Assembly: GCF_048773025.1 (NCBI RefSeq)
Contig: NC_133574.1
Coordinates: 9,441,501-9,505,500, forward strand
From: Camelus bactrianus
Lineage: Eukaryota > Chordata > Mammalia > Artiodactyla > Camelidae
Direction of reading: 5' to 3'
DNA length: 64,000 nt
Part shown: piece after piece, positions 1-10,892 of the stretch
Position numbering within the stretch: the first letter of the stretch is position 1
Layout: every line of letters starts with the position of its first letter
Position numbers and translations under genes: made by a program
The notes under the pieces: generated by a model
The model's database searches: none
Told to the model about the DNA's origin: nothing
What the model saw: only the letters and a program-made list of their open reading frames with translations

Positions 1-1230
1 GTTCAGTGTTCAGAAGAAGCCTCCCCTTAACTTTCTCATGGGAGACTCAGCTGAGCTTAACACGCCTGGGTGGTGCCTCTGATTAGGATAACAGAACCGG
101 AGTTGTTTCCCAGCTCTGCTGTGTCCTGCTTTATTGCCCTATTCAGCTACTTATATGGCTCTTATGAGAACTTCATACAGGCTTCTGATTATTTTTTAAC
201 TTACCTTCCCTCAGACTCAATGGAGGTTAATTTAAGAGTCTCATCCTCTCCCTACACGGTGCTGTTAGCTAAAAATATGTTTGAAAAGAATTCTCTAACC
301 TAACAACCTCCCCATATCTGTTTAAACTTTGTTATTGAGACATTTGTGGAGCTGGCTCTTATTTATGATTTCCTCTTAGTATTTTGCTAATACCATGGTA
401 AGGAATTGGCCCTTGTGTACAGAATGAGGTACTTTTCTTTTGGTGGTTTCTGACCGGCTGGCAGTATCTGGCCCATAAAAAGCGGCCCTTACCCCCACTC
501 CACACTTCTCTAGCCATTCCTTTCCTGGTTCTCTTGTTTCCTGAATATGTATTTCCCAGGTGCTCTTTTGGGCCTTGTCTTCTCTTCATCTTCATCTTAA
601 AGCAATTGCAAAGATTATTGAAAAATTTTACTTCTTGGTTATCATCTCAGATTGCAGTTGCTTCTTGCATATCCCATAAACCTGAGAGTGAGGCTTAGAT
701 AACTCAAGTATCTTATATGATTAACTGATTAAGTGGGGCTCTTTCCCCTTCCTTCACTGAAGTTCTGAGTTGCTCCTGTATTTGTAGTTTTTGAAGACTG
801 TGACTATCACTGCTGTCATCTGGGCTCTGAACCTGGCCAGATCATGCCAGTTCTATTTCCCGTAACACCTCCTGAATCTCTCTATGATGCACACCCTACC
901 ACGGTCAGCTCAGGAATGAATTTTCTCTGACCTGCTCACCACTCTTCCATCTGGCCTCATCCTCCAATGCCTTGTGAAGGTGCACATTCACAGGGAGCCT
1001 CGGGTGCTTGTCTTTCCTAGCTCTGCAATGCTAACCACCTGTTGCAAATTGCATAGCCCTTAACATTCCTATCAGTTCTGCCCCTCTTTATCAGGACCTG
1101 GCAGTGCCTTTTCATGTGAATTCTCTGATTGTAAAACTTAAGCACCAGATGAAGATTTTTTGTAACTTTCTTTCAAAATTGTTCCAAGTTTAAATAGACC
1201 CTTGGCTTTCAGCTTTTATCTGCTGTTTAA
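1..1230. other. Intergenic, no gene recognised
   Basis: AT-leaning unique-looking sequence. Open frames on both strands are short (under 80 codons), without splice context or any protein motif I know. The 850-1000 part is C/T-rich and could be a very old LINE remnant, but I cannot assign it. Confidence 0.5.
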
Positions 1231-1234
1231 AAGC

Positions 1235-1600
1235 AGTGCAGTGTTTTTTGACAGGGGACCATGGGCTCTTAAATACTGGCGCCCCTCTAGAAAGATCCAA
1301 GAATAATTTGGAATTGTTGTGACCTTGTTGACAGTCTTAAGTGAGTAGGCCATGGGACCAAGGTCAAAGTTCACAATAACTTGCATGTGTGTGAGGTGGG
1401 AAGTAAATATATGCATGTGCCAATAGCATGAGAAAGTATTATGAACAATACGCATGCACGGGCATAATAAAAGGACAAGTGCATACGCCCGAGGACGCGC
1501 TTCACCCGCTTGTAATGCAATAAGCTGCTGTTTTGCTCCATGTCAGCTCCTCACGCATTATGTCAGCTCCTTGTGCATTTTTTTCCAGTTGGGAATCTCA
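1235..1600 (+). other. Possible old LTR-like block
   Basis: A stretch with a purine-rich start, an AATAAAAGG motif near 1468 and a CG-bearing segment followed by AATGCAATAAGC resembles the promoter/polyadenylation part of an ancient mammalian LTR. I see no clear terminal inverted ends and no target duplication, and I cannot name a family. The alternative is plain unique sequence. Confidence 0.2.
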
Positions 1601-1619
1601 CCTCCTCGCATCCCCTCTC

Positions 1620-2165
1620 CAGCCTCCCACGGCTGACAAACCTAAACCAGTATTTCTCATTATTTCTAAGGCTGTAGTTTTGCACATGCTACTTCCCTGT
1701 ACCCCAAAACTATTTGGATTCCCACTGCTTTCAGAATGTTTACGTAAGTTCCAGGTAGCCTGGCATTCTGAGTGTATTACATATTGGCTTAGAACTACGT
1801 TTCCAACCTCATAACCTGCTATTTTACACCATATTCCTGGTATACCTCCTGTCACAGCCAGATATGTGTATCTGAGGCCCGCTGGTCTGGGGTGCCCTGT
1901 TCATTCCCTCCCCCACACCCTTCATCCTCTACGTCATAAACTCTTCAGTTCCAGCTCCATCCTAAGCCTTCTCTGGCATGCCCAGGTGAAAATAATACCA
2001 CACTTATCACCTCTAACACCTAAAACTTTGTACAATGGAATGATAGTTTTTTTCTGTGCACTGCTCCTACTCACTGGATGTTCTCACAGCAGGACTTTAT
2101 ATCCCTACAGCATCCAGCACATAATAAGCACTTGCTATTTTTTTGATGAAAAAATTGTCACTTAA
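1620..2165 (+). repeat. L2 LINE, 3' region
   Basis: The 3' part matches the remembered L2 3' UTR pattern: C/T-rich text, then 'acttatcacctctaacacc', a block around 2095-2130 equivalent to 'cctagcacagtgcctggcacatagtagg', then an 'ataagcacttgct' end. The orientation is plus. It is old and heavily diverged. The upstream boundary is uncertain. Confidence 0.5.
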
Positions 2166-2424
2166 TCAGTTGCCACCTGTGATCCACCTGTTTGTAAGTT
2201 GAGAGTACTGTGGATTCATTGGTTTAGCTCCACACTATGAAAGTCTTCTTTGTGGAAAAACTTGTTCATAAAGGTGTAATTTCCCTTAGCTCACCATGAT
2301 TCTGTTCCTCTAAACTTCTAACTCATTTTGAAGTTTACAGGTAGGGCATGAGAGTCAAAGTGAGCCTGTGGGCATATATATTTTTACTTGATAAGTGTAG
2401 AAATTTACTGGTATATTGAGAAGA

Positions 2425-2560
2425 TGATCAGACTAGGACTCAGAATACAGACCTAAATTTGAGTTCTACATTTCCACCTAAGCTTAGATAAGTCATTTAA
2501 AATCTCTTGGTCTTAGTTTCCTCTATAAGGGAAAAGTTGCATAAGATAGTTTCAGGTATC
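2425..2560 (+). repeat. MIR SINE fragment
   Basis: The order 'gactaggactcagaatacagacc', then 'aagtcatttaaaatctcttgg', then 'tcttagtttcctctataag' follows the central and right part of MIR (the CORE region with 'aagtcacttaacctctctgagcctcagtttcctc'). This is an ancient tRNA-derived SINE relic in forward orientation. Confidence 0.65.
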
Positions 2561-2599
2561 AGTTTGGAATGAAAAAGCCTATATAAGTGATTTTGAACG

Positions 2600-2755
2600 G
2601 GAGGCTGCAAACTTTTTCTTTAAAGGACCAGATAATATTTTAGGCCTTGCTAGCCATAGACTGTTGCAGCTCCTCGACTCTGCTATTAGTAGCTTGAAAG
2701 TGGCCATAAACAATATGTAAACTAGCGTTTCAGTATTTTATTTATGAGAACATTA
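2600..2755 (+). repeat. MER5A-type hAT-Charlie element
   Basis: From 2601 the sequence reads 'gaggctgcaaactttttc' followed by 'aaaggaccagataatatttta', 'ggccttgctagccata', 'ctgttgcagctcctcgactc' and 'gtggccataaacaatatgtaaac'. These are the successive blocks of the MER5A consensus, a non-autonomous hAT-Charlie DNA transposon. The 3' end fades into AT-rich sequence near 2750, so the right terminus is not resolved. Confidence 0.75.
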
Positions 2756-2834
2756 CTATATAGTTTCATTTTTATGAAATTATAAAACAAGAAATACTTA
2801 TCTGTGCTTGAAAAAAGCTCAAAATTATGTCTGC

Positions 2835-3030
2835 CTCTAGGATGGTGGGTGTGGGTGTTGACTCGGTAGGGACATGAGAGACATTTATAGGGTGATAGTA
2901 ATATTCTCTATCTTGATAGTGGCTTGGATCATATAGGCTGAACTCAAGTAATGGTACATTGGAGGTTTGTGCATTTACTGAATATAATTTGCTTTCTCAA
3001 TTTTAGTTAATATGCATGGAGTGTTTATGG
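2835..3030 (+). repeat. Old L1M 3' tail fragment
   Basis: Blocks such as 'ggtgttgactcggtaggg', 'gacatgagagacattt', 'gatagtaatattctctatc' and 'tttgtgcatttactgaat' follow the 3' UTR of old L1M/L1ME elements (fragment ending in 'tgtgcattttactgtatg'). The orientation is plus. Exact ends and subfamily are uncertain. Confidence 0.5.
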
Positions 3031-3254
3031 GTAAAGTGTATGGACATCTGCAACATGGAATGCATTAAAAACAGATGGTGAATAGATATAAGATAAATAT
3101 AGTAGACTACTCTAGAATCTAGGTGGGTTTATGGATGTTCACTTACATTTCTTCTAACCTTTCTATGTATTTGCAAATATTCCTAATTAAATGTTGCAGA
3201 AAAAATAATAAATGTATATATTGATTTTTTCCTTGGCTGCCTTCTACCAGTCAC

Positions 3255-3990
3255 GGATTCTTTCCTGCAGATAATGATTGCTTGTCAGTTTTTCTACCAG
3301 TGCTTTTTCAACACGATTATGTACGTCTGTCTGTATATGTCTGTATGTGTGTGTGTATATATGGTTCTATGTGGAATATGTAGGAATCATTTTCTTTTCC
3401 ACTTTTACATGAGTTATTGGAAGAATATATGTTCTTGAACTTATTTTTTCCCACTTAATGTCTTGATTGTGTTTCCTTGTCTCTCTCTATATATATTATG
3501 CATGTATGTCTCCTTTGAATCATTGCAAAATATTCCACAGTGTAGGGATATATATCCAAGTTTATATATGTGTATATATATATATATGTATTTCTTGGTG
3601 ATATATATTTAGATTTTTCAATTTTTCTCTTACAAATTGCTGCAGTGCAATTTGTAAAAGATAAAACCTATTTCTCTAGGGTAGACACTGAGAAATGGAA
3701 TCACCAGTTTGTAGTATATGTTTATTTGTATATTAATATATTTCCTCCTGTAAAGCTGTACCAGTAGTCCCTCCAGCAGAGATTAAATTACCTGTTTATT
3801 TTCAACTTTCTGAGCATTGATTATCACTTTAAATTTTTTTCTTTGCTAATTTGATAGGATGCTGGTATCTGGTTGGGTTAATTTGCAGTGTCTCTGGTGA
3901 CTGCAACTGAGCATATTTTTATGCTTACACTATTTCCATTTCTTTACAGTCATGTGTTCATCATCTTGCTCTCTTTTGTCTTGTAATTCC
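3255..3990 (-). repeat. Old L1 fragment, reverse orientation
   Basis: The plus strand contains diverged versions of the reversed L1 ORF2 3' end: a 'cattgcaaaatattccacagtg' equivalent, 'tagacactgagaaatggaat', 'ctgtaccagtagtccctcc', and 'gctaatttgatagg' with 'ttaatttgcagtgtctctgg'. This is the usual order for a minus-strand L1. It holds an AT microsatellite (about 3560-3590). Confidence 0.5.
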
Positions 3991-5730
3991 TTTATTTTAG
4001 AAATTGTACTTGTTTTAAATTAATATTTTCATTTTTATGGGCTTTTCCTAATCATTTATCCCAAAATATATTGCATAATCTGCCATTCCTCACCATTTCA
4101 ATTGCCAACTGTGTTACATGCAAAACTGCATTTTATATGGATCCTTTCCTAGACAATGTTCTGTTTTGTCAATTTCTACCTCTGTTCTGTGCTATTATAA
4201 CACTGTGGTATGTAACCTCTATGTGTTTGTAAAATAAAATAAATGTGTGAAGATTGTGTGAGTACCGTCCCTCCAATTTTGGCATCTGTGTAGTATTAGC
4301 CTTATAAAAACCATTTAGGTAAAATTGCAGAAAAGGAAAATATGTGCTGAAAAATAATGTATTTCTCGAAAATTGGGAGAATCATCTAAAGGCATTTGGA
4401 CATGAGAGATAGAGCTCTATTTATTTTTTCTAAGAACTTCTGATTTGAAAATATTAACCAGCTCTTACTTAGACATTACCAGTAGGTCTTACTGGTTTCT
4501 CTTCTCACCGTTGTTTTATATGTTTTTCTTGTCTCAGATTTTTTAAAATAAAACTTTAAAAAATGAAAAACATACAATTACATTAAATTTATGGAATTTA
4601 GTCCATGAGATTTGTCCTTTTTCTTATGTTAGACATATAATATATAAGAAAATTTTCTCCCCCAACCAAAAAAACAAAAAAATTATGCCTCTAGAGGGCA
4701 GCATTCCTCATACAAGTATGAAAAATATAAAAGAATTCCACTGTCCAAGAAGTTTAAGAGACAAAAGATAAATAAGCTTTTACAAGTTTCTTTCTTGTAA
4801 GATGTCTCAGAATCTTTAACATACCATTGTGCTTTATGAATCATCAATAGGCCACTATTATGGTACACAGTGTTTCTTCAAACTTAATCACAGAAACCTT
4901 TCTTCAAGGGCCATATCTAGTGACTACTACAGAATGCATTTGGAAACAATCTAGAAGACAAATTCTCTAATTGACAAGTTTCAATTCCTTTTTTTTATTC
5001 ATAGACTTGCTCCTCTGATTTTTAAAATAGGTCTTTAGACATCCCCCTCTATTCACAGATCATGGCTGAGAATGGAATAAGTATTTACACTCATTTATTT
5101 TGGGGAAATCAGAAACATGGAGAACTTACACTTGGCTTGCTCAAAGGACAACAGTGAAAGAAAGAAAAGAAGGCAAAAGAAAAAGCAAGAAAGAAAGAGA
5201 GTGAGAGAAAGGCTGGTACTATAACTAGTTGAGAGAGCCCTAGCTTTAAAAACCACAAAGCAGTTGAGGTGTGCATAAAAAAACATTTTCATTCTTACCC
5301 AAACTCAGAATATTAAATACTTGAACTCCATTAACCTCTTTCCACAGTCCATGTCAGCTGAAATTAAACTTCCTAATTTAAACATCTGTTGTATGCCTGA
5401 TGAGATATCTATAGATCTCTATAGATGAGATGTTCTTAAATTTTAACTTGTGAGAGAGTGCTTAAACAAAATTACTCCCCTCTTTTGTTGTCATTTGGTC
5501 TTTCACTGAAATGATGAAAGCAGTTTTAGAATATAGACATGTCCCCACTCCCCAAGTACTTCTGCAGAATACTTGGAGAATAATGGGGGATGAGCCATGA
5601 CTTCAAATATAATACATGTGTCCAAATGTTTGATTCCTAAATAGCCTTTATCCATAAACAGTGTTTGAATTTTTTTTCTTTTTAATTTCTTTTCTTTCAT
5701 GCCTCATAGTCATGTCACAAAGACAATGCA
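3991..5730. other. AT-rich intergenic sequence
   Basis: No gene or named repeat recognised. A purine-rich simple stretch lies at about 5150-5210 (AAAG/GAAA runs). Open frames are short and translate to low-complexity sequence. Confidence 0.5.
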
Positions 5731-5734
5731 AGTA

Positions 5735-7945
5735 CAGGCATACCTTGGAAACACAGCAGGCTCAATTTCAGTCTACTACAATGAAGTCAATGTTGCAACA
5801 ATGCAAGTCACAGGAGTTTTGGGGTTTCCTAGTACATATAAAGTTATAGTTACAATATACTATAGCCTATTAAGTGCACAATAACATTATGTCTAAAAAT
5901 TATACATACCTTGATCAAAAAATACTTTATTGTTAAAAAATGCTAATCACCCACTGAGCTGACAGTGAGCTGTAATCTTTCTGCTGATGGAGGATCTTGC
6001 CTCCATGTTGGTGGCGGCTGACTGACCAGGGCGGTGTTTGCTGGAAGCTGTGGTGGCTGTGGTAATTTCTAAAAATTAAGCAGTGAAGCTTGCTGCATCA
6101 ATTGGTTCTTCCTTTTACAAGTGTTTTCCCTCTAATGTGTAATGCTGTTTGATAGCACTCTATCCACAGTAAAACTTCTTTCAAATCTGGACTCAATTCT
6201 CTCAAACCCTACTGCCACTTTATCAAGTTTATGTAATATTCTAAATCCTTTTTGGTCATTTCAACAATCTTCATAACATCTTCACCAAGAGTAGATTTCA
6301 TCTCAAGAATAACTGTCTTTGTTCATCCATAAGGAGCATCTCTTCACTCATTCACATTTTATCCTGAGATTGCAGCTAATTCAGTCACATCTCCATGTTC
6401 CAATTCTGATTCTCATTCTCTTGCTATTTCCACCACATCTGTAGTTCATTCCTCCACTGAAGGTTTGAACTCCTCAAAAAGTCATCCAGGAGGATTGGAA
6501 TCAATGTCTTTCAAACTCCTGTTAATGTTGATACTTTGACCTCTTCCCGCAAGTCACAAATGTTCTTAATGGCATCTAGAATGGGGAACCATTTCCAGAA
6601 GGTTTTCACTTTACTTGGCACAGATTTATCAGAGGAAATTCTACCTATGGCAGCTGTAGCCTTGCAAAATATATCTTAAATAATAAGACTTGAGAGTTGT
6701 AGTCACTCTATCCATGGGCTGCAGAACATATGTTTTTTTAGCAGGCACATAACATTAATCTCCATCAGAGCTTTTGGGTAATCATTTGCATTGCCAATGA
6801 GCAAAAATATTTTGAAAGGAATCTTTTTGTTTTTTTCTGAAGTCTCAACTGTGAGCATAAAATATTCAATAAGCCATGTTGTCAATAGATGTGTTCTCAT
6901 CTAGGCTTTGTTGTTCCATTCATAGAACACAGGAGAGCAGACTGAACATAATTCTTCAGGGCCTGATGGTTTTCAGAATGCTGGATAAGTACTGGCTTCA
7001 ACTTAAAGTCACCAGCAATGTTAGACCCGAATGAATGTCCTAGATGGCATCTTCCAATATAAGGCTGTTCCATCAACACTGAAAATCTGTCATTTAGTGT
7101 GAACCCCAAAATGAATTCTCTTATTGAGATCTTGAGGCTGACTTGCTGCACTTTCTCCATCAGCCTTTATTGTTTCTCCTTGTACTTTTTTGTTAAGGAG
7201 GTTGTGTCTTTCCTTAAACCTCATCAGCGAACCTCTGCTAGCTTCAGACTTTTCTTCTGCAGCTTTCTCACCTCTCTCAGCGTTCAAAGAATTAAAGAGA
7301 ATTAGGGCCTTGCTCTAGATTAGGTTTTGGATTAAGGGAATGCTGTGGCTTAGATTTTTTGTCTAGAACAATAAAGCCTTCTCCGTATCAACAATTAGCC
7401 TGTTTCACTTTCTTCTTATTTGTGTATTCACTGGAGTAGCACTGTAAATTTCCTTCAAGAAATTTCCTTTGCTCACAATTTGGCTCATTTGCACAAGAGG
7501 CCTAGTTTTCAGTCTATCTCAGCTTCAGCATGTCTTCCTCACTGCACTTAATTGTTTCTAGCTTTTGATTTAAAGTGAGAAATATGCAACTCTTACTTTC
7601 ACTTGAACACTGGGACCACTGTAGGGTTATTAATTACCCTGATTACAATATTGTTCTGTATTAAGGAATAGGGAGGCCTGAAGAGACGGAGACAGATGGG
7701 GGAATGAACAATTGGTGGAGCAGCCAGAACACACAGCATTTACCGATTATGTTTGCCATCTTAAATGGGTGTGGTTTTTGGCACCCCTAAACAATTGCCA
7801 TAGTAACATCAAGGATTACTGATCACAGATTACCACAACAAGTATAATAATAATGAAAAATTTTGAAATATTGCAAGAATTGCTAAAATGTAACACAAAG
7901 ACATAAAGTGAGCAGATGCTGTGATAGCGCTGCCACCGGCACAGT
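5735..7945 (-). mobile_element. Tigger1 (pogo-type) DNA transposon, nearly full length
   Basis: The plus strand starts with the Tigger1 terminal sequence 'caggcataccttgga', directly after a TA dinucleotide, the target site of this superfamily. It then follows the reversed consensus for about 2.2 kb, including 'ttaagtgcacaataacatta', 'ggaggatcttgcctcc', 'ccatgggctgcagaa', 'tttgttgttccatt' and 'tcagaacacacagcattta'. The transposase (CENP-B-like DNA-binding part plus DDE catalytic part) would read on the minus strand. It survives only as short broken frames, for example at 6897-7160 and 7090-7287. The last part of the consensus, with the second terminal repeat, is missing or unrecognisable after about 7945. 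The family consensus is about 2.4 kb. The copy is an inactive mammalian fossil. Confidence 0.88.
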
Positions 7946-8845
7946 GAAGTGAGACTAGAAGAAAACAATGAACCAATTTTAACATGAATAATAATCACAA
8001 TTATCTCTGGTAAAGCAAAATTTAGAAACTATTACTTATATAAAAATATTTTAAACAAAAAAAGTAGACAGTATTAAGAGACATTTTCAGGAAATACATA
8101 GTAAATTTTCATAAGAAGTTTCGTAAGTCAAAAGAGAAGCAACAAACTTATTCACCTGAGATCAGAATTAAATGTCCAACAAACATTTTTAAAAGATTTA
8201 TAAAGGATCTGGGCTTTTTAATCTAGTGAGCTATAAAATGGTGTGGATTCTTGCAAAAAGAAAGAGAGGGAGGGAGAGAGATATGAAAGAAAGAAAGGAA
8301 GGATGAAAGGAAGGAAAGAGGGAAGAAACCACATTTAAGTAGAGAGATGGTAAATAAATTATTTCAATTATAGATATTTTATTAGAAAATTATGAGGAAT
8401 ACTAAAACAGATATTATAGAAAAAGTAGAAGGCCTTCAATTAAGCCACCAAACAACTCTCCATCATATGGAAGACATGTCTAACAGTATCAAAAATAAGT
8501 AGATTCAAAATATGAGAAATTACTTTTCTTTTAGCTTTAGATAAGCCATGTGATACAAGAGACACTACCAAAGTACAACTTTAGACGCATTTTGTTTGAA
8601 AGAACTTCCAAACTTAAGAATAAATGTCAATATATACCTTAAAAAAATCAAAATTGTAGCATGGATTATTTTTCATCTTTTACACGGCCAAAGAATTTCA
8701 GCTATATATTAAAATATTAGTCTCTGTCTCAATAGACAGCTCCAGCCATGTTAGGTTAAAAAGCAACACTTATTGGATTTTTAAAAAAAGAAACTGATAT
8801 TCCTCTTATGGCTCTGCTCCACTATATGATATACATAGAGTAGAT
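7946..8845. other. AT-rich intergenic sequence with purine tract
   Basis: No gene recognised. A simple GGAA/GAAA-rich tract lies at 8258-8322. The rest is AT-rich, with no motif or repeat I can name. Confidence 0.5.
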
Positions 8846-8848
8846 TTG

Positions 8849-8987
8849 TGAGGCGGCGAGTATAGTTCAGCGATAGAGTGTGTGCCTAGCATGCACAAGG
8901 TCCTGGATTCAATCCCCAGTGCCATCATCAAAAACAAACAAACATACAAATAAACCTAATTACCTCCCCTTCAAAAAATAGAATGAA
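8849..8987 (+). repeat. Camelid-type tRNA-derived SINE
   Basis: The tRNA-like head contains an A-box region 'tatagttcagcgatagagtg' and a B box 'ggtcctggattcaatcc'. It is followed by the tRNA-unrelated part and an A-rich tail with 'aaataaacctaattacctcc'. This layout and tail are those of the tylopod (camelid) SINE. It is one of five copies in the window and the main evidence for the organism. Confidence 0.88.
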
Positions 8988-9378
8988 AAAATGTTTGTGC
9001 TCAGCATTCTAAAGCTATGAAACGTAGCATGTATTAAGTTGTTAAAACTGATAAGTATGTACATGAAAATAATAAGAATCCTAGCCAGCTTGCAAAACTA
9101 TTGGAAAAATAGAAAACAATACATTTAAGAATCTTGTGTATCTTGCTCAGTTGAGTAGAGGAAGAAGTTCACAAAGATTTACTGTATTATTAACACTGAT
9201 CAAGAAAGTATTTTTTTCAATATTCAATAATCAAAGACAAAAATGGCAGTGCTTATGTTTTTTCACTGGTATCTCAGTACAGGTAAACAAGCATGGCTTG
9301 AAGTACCAAAGAAAGAAAAATTGTACCTACGACCTAGTTACACAGGTACAGACATTTATGTTGAAATTGAAAGTTCTC
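8988..9378. other. AT-rich spacer, no gene
   Basis: A 113-codon open frame begins at 9136, but its translation has no recognisable domain and it runs into the start of the adjacent LTR. I regard it as chance. Confidence 0.5.
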
Positions 9379-9383
9379 ATAAT

Positions 9384-9981
9384 TGTGGGAGCCCATGATG
9401 GGTTAACAAATTGTAACAGGTCCCAGCCGCTTATCTCCTTAAAGGAGATGTGCTTAGTAACTGCCTTGAGGTTTTAGCAATGAAGAAGGCCCCTGGCTAT
9501 AAACGCTGGGCTGCCTGCTGTTAGTCTTCTATCCCCAAAACAGCCTTGGGCTGGAATGGTAAAAAGCTGTAGACTCAGAGGTGAGAAGGCTGGTTGGCCA
9601 ATGACCGGAAAGATCCCCTGAGGGGGGCAACCTAAGACAGCCAAGGCCGCCTGAGTCCAAATTGTTAAACAGCTGATTCTCATACGTTCCGCCCAGATAA
9701 GCTGAAAGGCTCAACACAAACATGATTCACCAAAGAGTCTTCTGACCTTGAGCCAAACACCAACTATAAACAAAGCCTTTGTGCTCATTGTGATCCGAAC
9801 CTATTCTTTCCTAAATTCCTGCATTCCTCCTTTGACTGTACTCAACAAATGTGGGAGATTTGAGAGGCTCCAGGTTCCCAACTCCCTCTCGCTCTCTTGA
9901 CTTTTCCACAGTCTTGAGTAATTAATTCCGTCTCGGTGGGACTTCTGCTGGCCAGAACCCACAAGTGGTGACGAACCCACA
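9384..9981. mobile_element. Solo LTR of an endogenous retrovirus
   Basis: The block of about 598 bp begins TGTGGG and ends CCCACA, a perfect 6-bp terminal inverted repeat. It is flanked by the 5-bp direct duplication ATAAT (9379-9383 and 9982-9986). Such ends and duplication are what integrase leaves. No gag, pol or env sequence follows, so it is a solo LTR left by recombination between two LTRs. The size and TGTGGGA start suggest a class II (beta-like) ERV, but the family is inferred. The clear target duplication suggests a moderate rather than very old age. Confidence 0.75.
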
Positions 9982-9986
9982 ATAAT

Positions 9987-10465
9987 ATGAATTGATAATA
10001 AAGATTTTACATTTTTCTCTAACATGAACCAATATACAGAATATTTTATTTACAATGCAGAGTGTTGTAAAAATTGGCTGCAAAAATAATCAGAAATAGT
10101 TGAACAGTTTGTTGTTTTGACTGAATTTAAAGTTGTTCAATTTATGCAATATCCTTAGGAAATGATGTTAATAACGCTGTTGACACAAGAATTAGTGAAT
10201 TTGCTTAATTTAAGTAGCACAGATTTGAAACTGTTGAACTTTTGCTTCAAATTCTAAAAAAACATGAACAAGTTTTATCAAATTAGATAAAAATACTAAA
10301 AGAAAAAACTTGGGCACTTAATTCAGATATTGAAAAGTATAAGTTTCTTTGGAGCAACTTAGTCATGTGAATCTGCATTTTCAACCATAAATTGTTTGAA
10401 GTCTAAACTAAGATCAAGAATTTTGATGCAAGTTTGGTGATCCAATCAGGATGTAAAAGATCTAC
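9987..10465. other. AT-rich sequence between two LTR-like blocks
   Basis: No gene and no named repeat recognised. It carries no retroviral coding sequence that I can see, which argues that the two LTR-like blocks are separate insertions. Confidence 0.4.
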
Positions 10466-10467
10466 TA

Positions 10468-10892
10468 GTGTGAAGGAAAAGCCGGGCTGGTCTAAAAAGA
10501 TAACTCACAAATCTATGTAGCAGTATACTGATCTGAGTTCTGCTGGACTAACTTGTAAATCTAAGTTAATTAGTGTTGGTTTGCTGTTCATGTTTTTTTT
10601 TTTTTTTTTGCTAGCCAGCTGGGTTTTCGAAGATACATATCTGGCTTTGGAATGGTGGTTTGCTGCCTCCCGGCCTCCACTTTTGTGATGATAATGCTGC
10701 TAAAGCTGTTCCATGCCTATTGGCCGAATACCCCAAGCTTGCACTTTACCCTATAAGACCTCATGCACACGTCTTGGAGGTGCTCAGAGCTTCGGAGCAG
10801 AAGCCCCTCTGAGCCCGCTGGCGTAATATATCTGAGTGCTCCAACCCTTCGAGTGGTGCTTGTTTCTTGACTGGCCGGTCGTTTCCATAACA
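10468..10892 (+). mobile_element. LTR-like block (putative ERV solo LTR)
   Basis: The block begins TGTGAAGG and ends CATAACA. It contains a TATA-like 'ctataagacctcatgcac' near 10752 followed by a G/C-rich segment, 'gcgtaatatatctgagtg' as a weak polyadenylation region, and a 'tgtttcttgactggccggtc' end. This is the usual order of U3, R and U5 in gamma-type mammalian LTRs. A poly-T run lies inside. I see no convincing target duplication, so boundaries and family are uncertain. It is unrelated in sequence to the LTR at 9384. Confidence 0.5.

Noticed and set aside
8849-8930. Possible tRNA gene
   Set aside because: The tRNA-like head with A and B boxes continues into a tRNA-unrelated body and an A-rich tail, and recurs elsewhere in the window, so it is a SINE.
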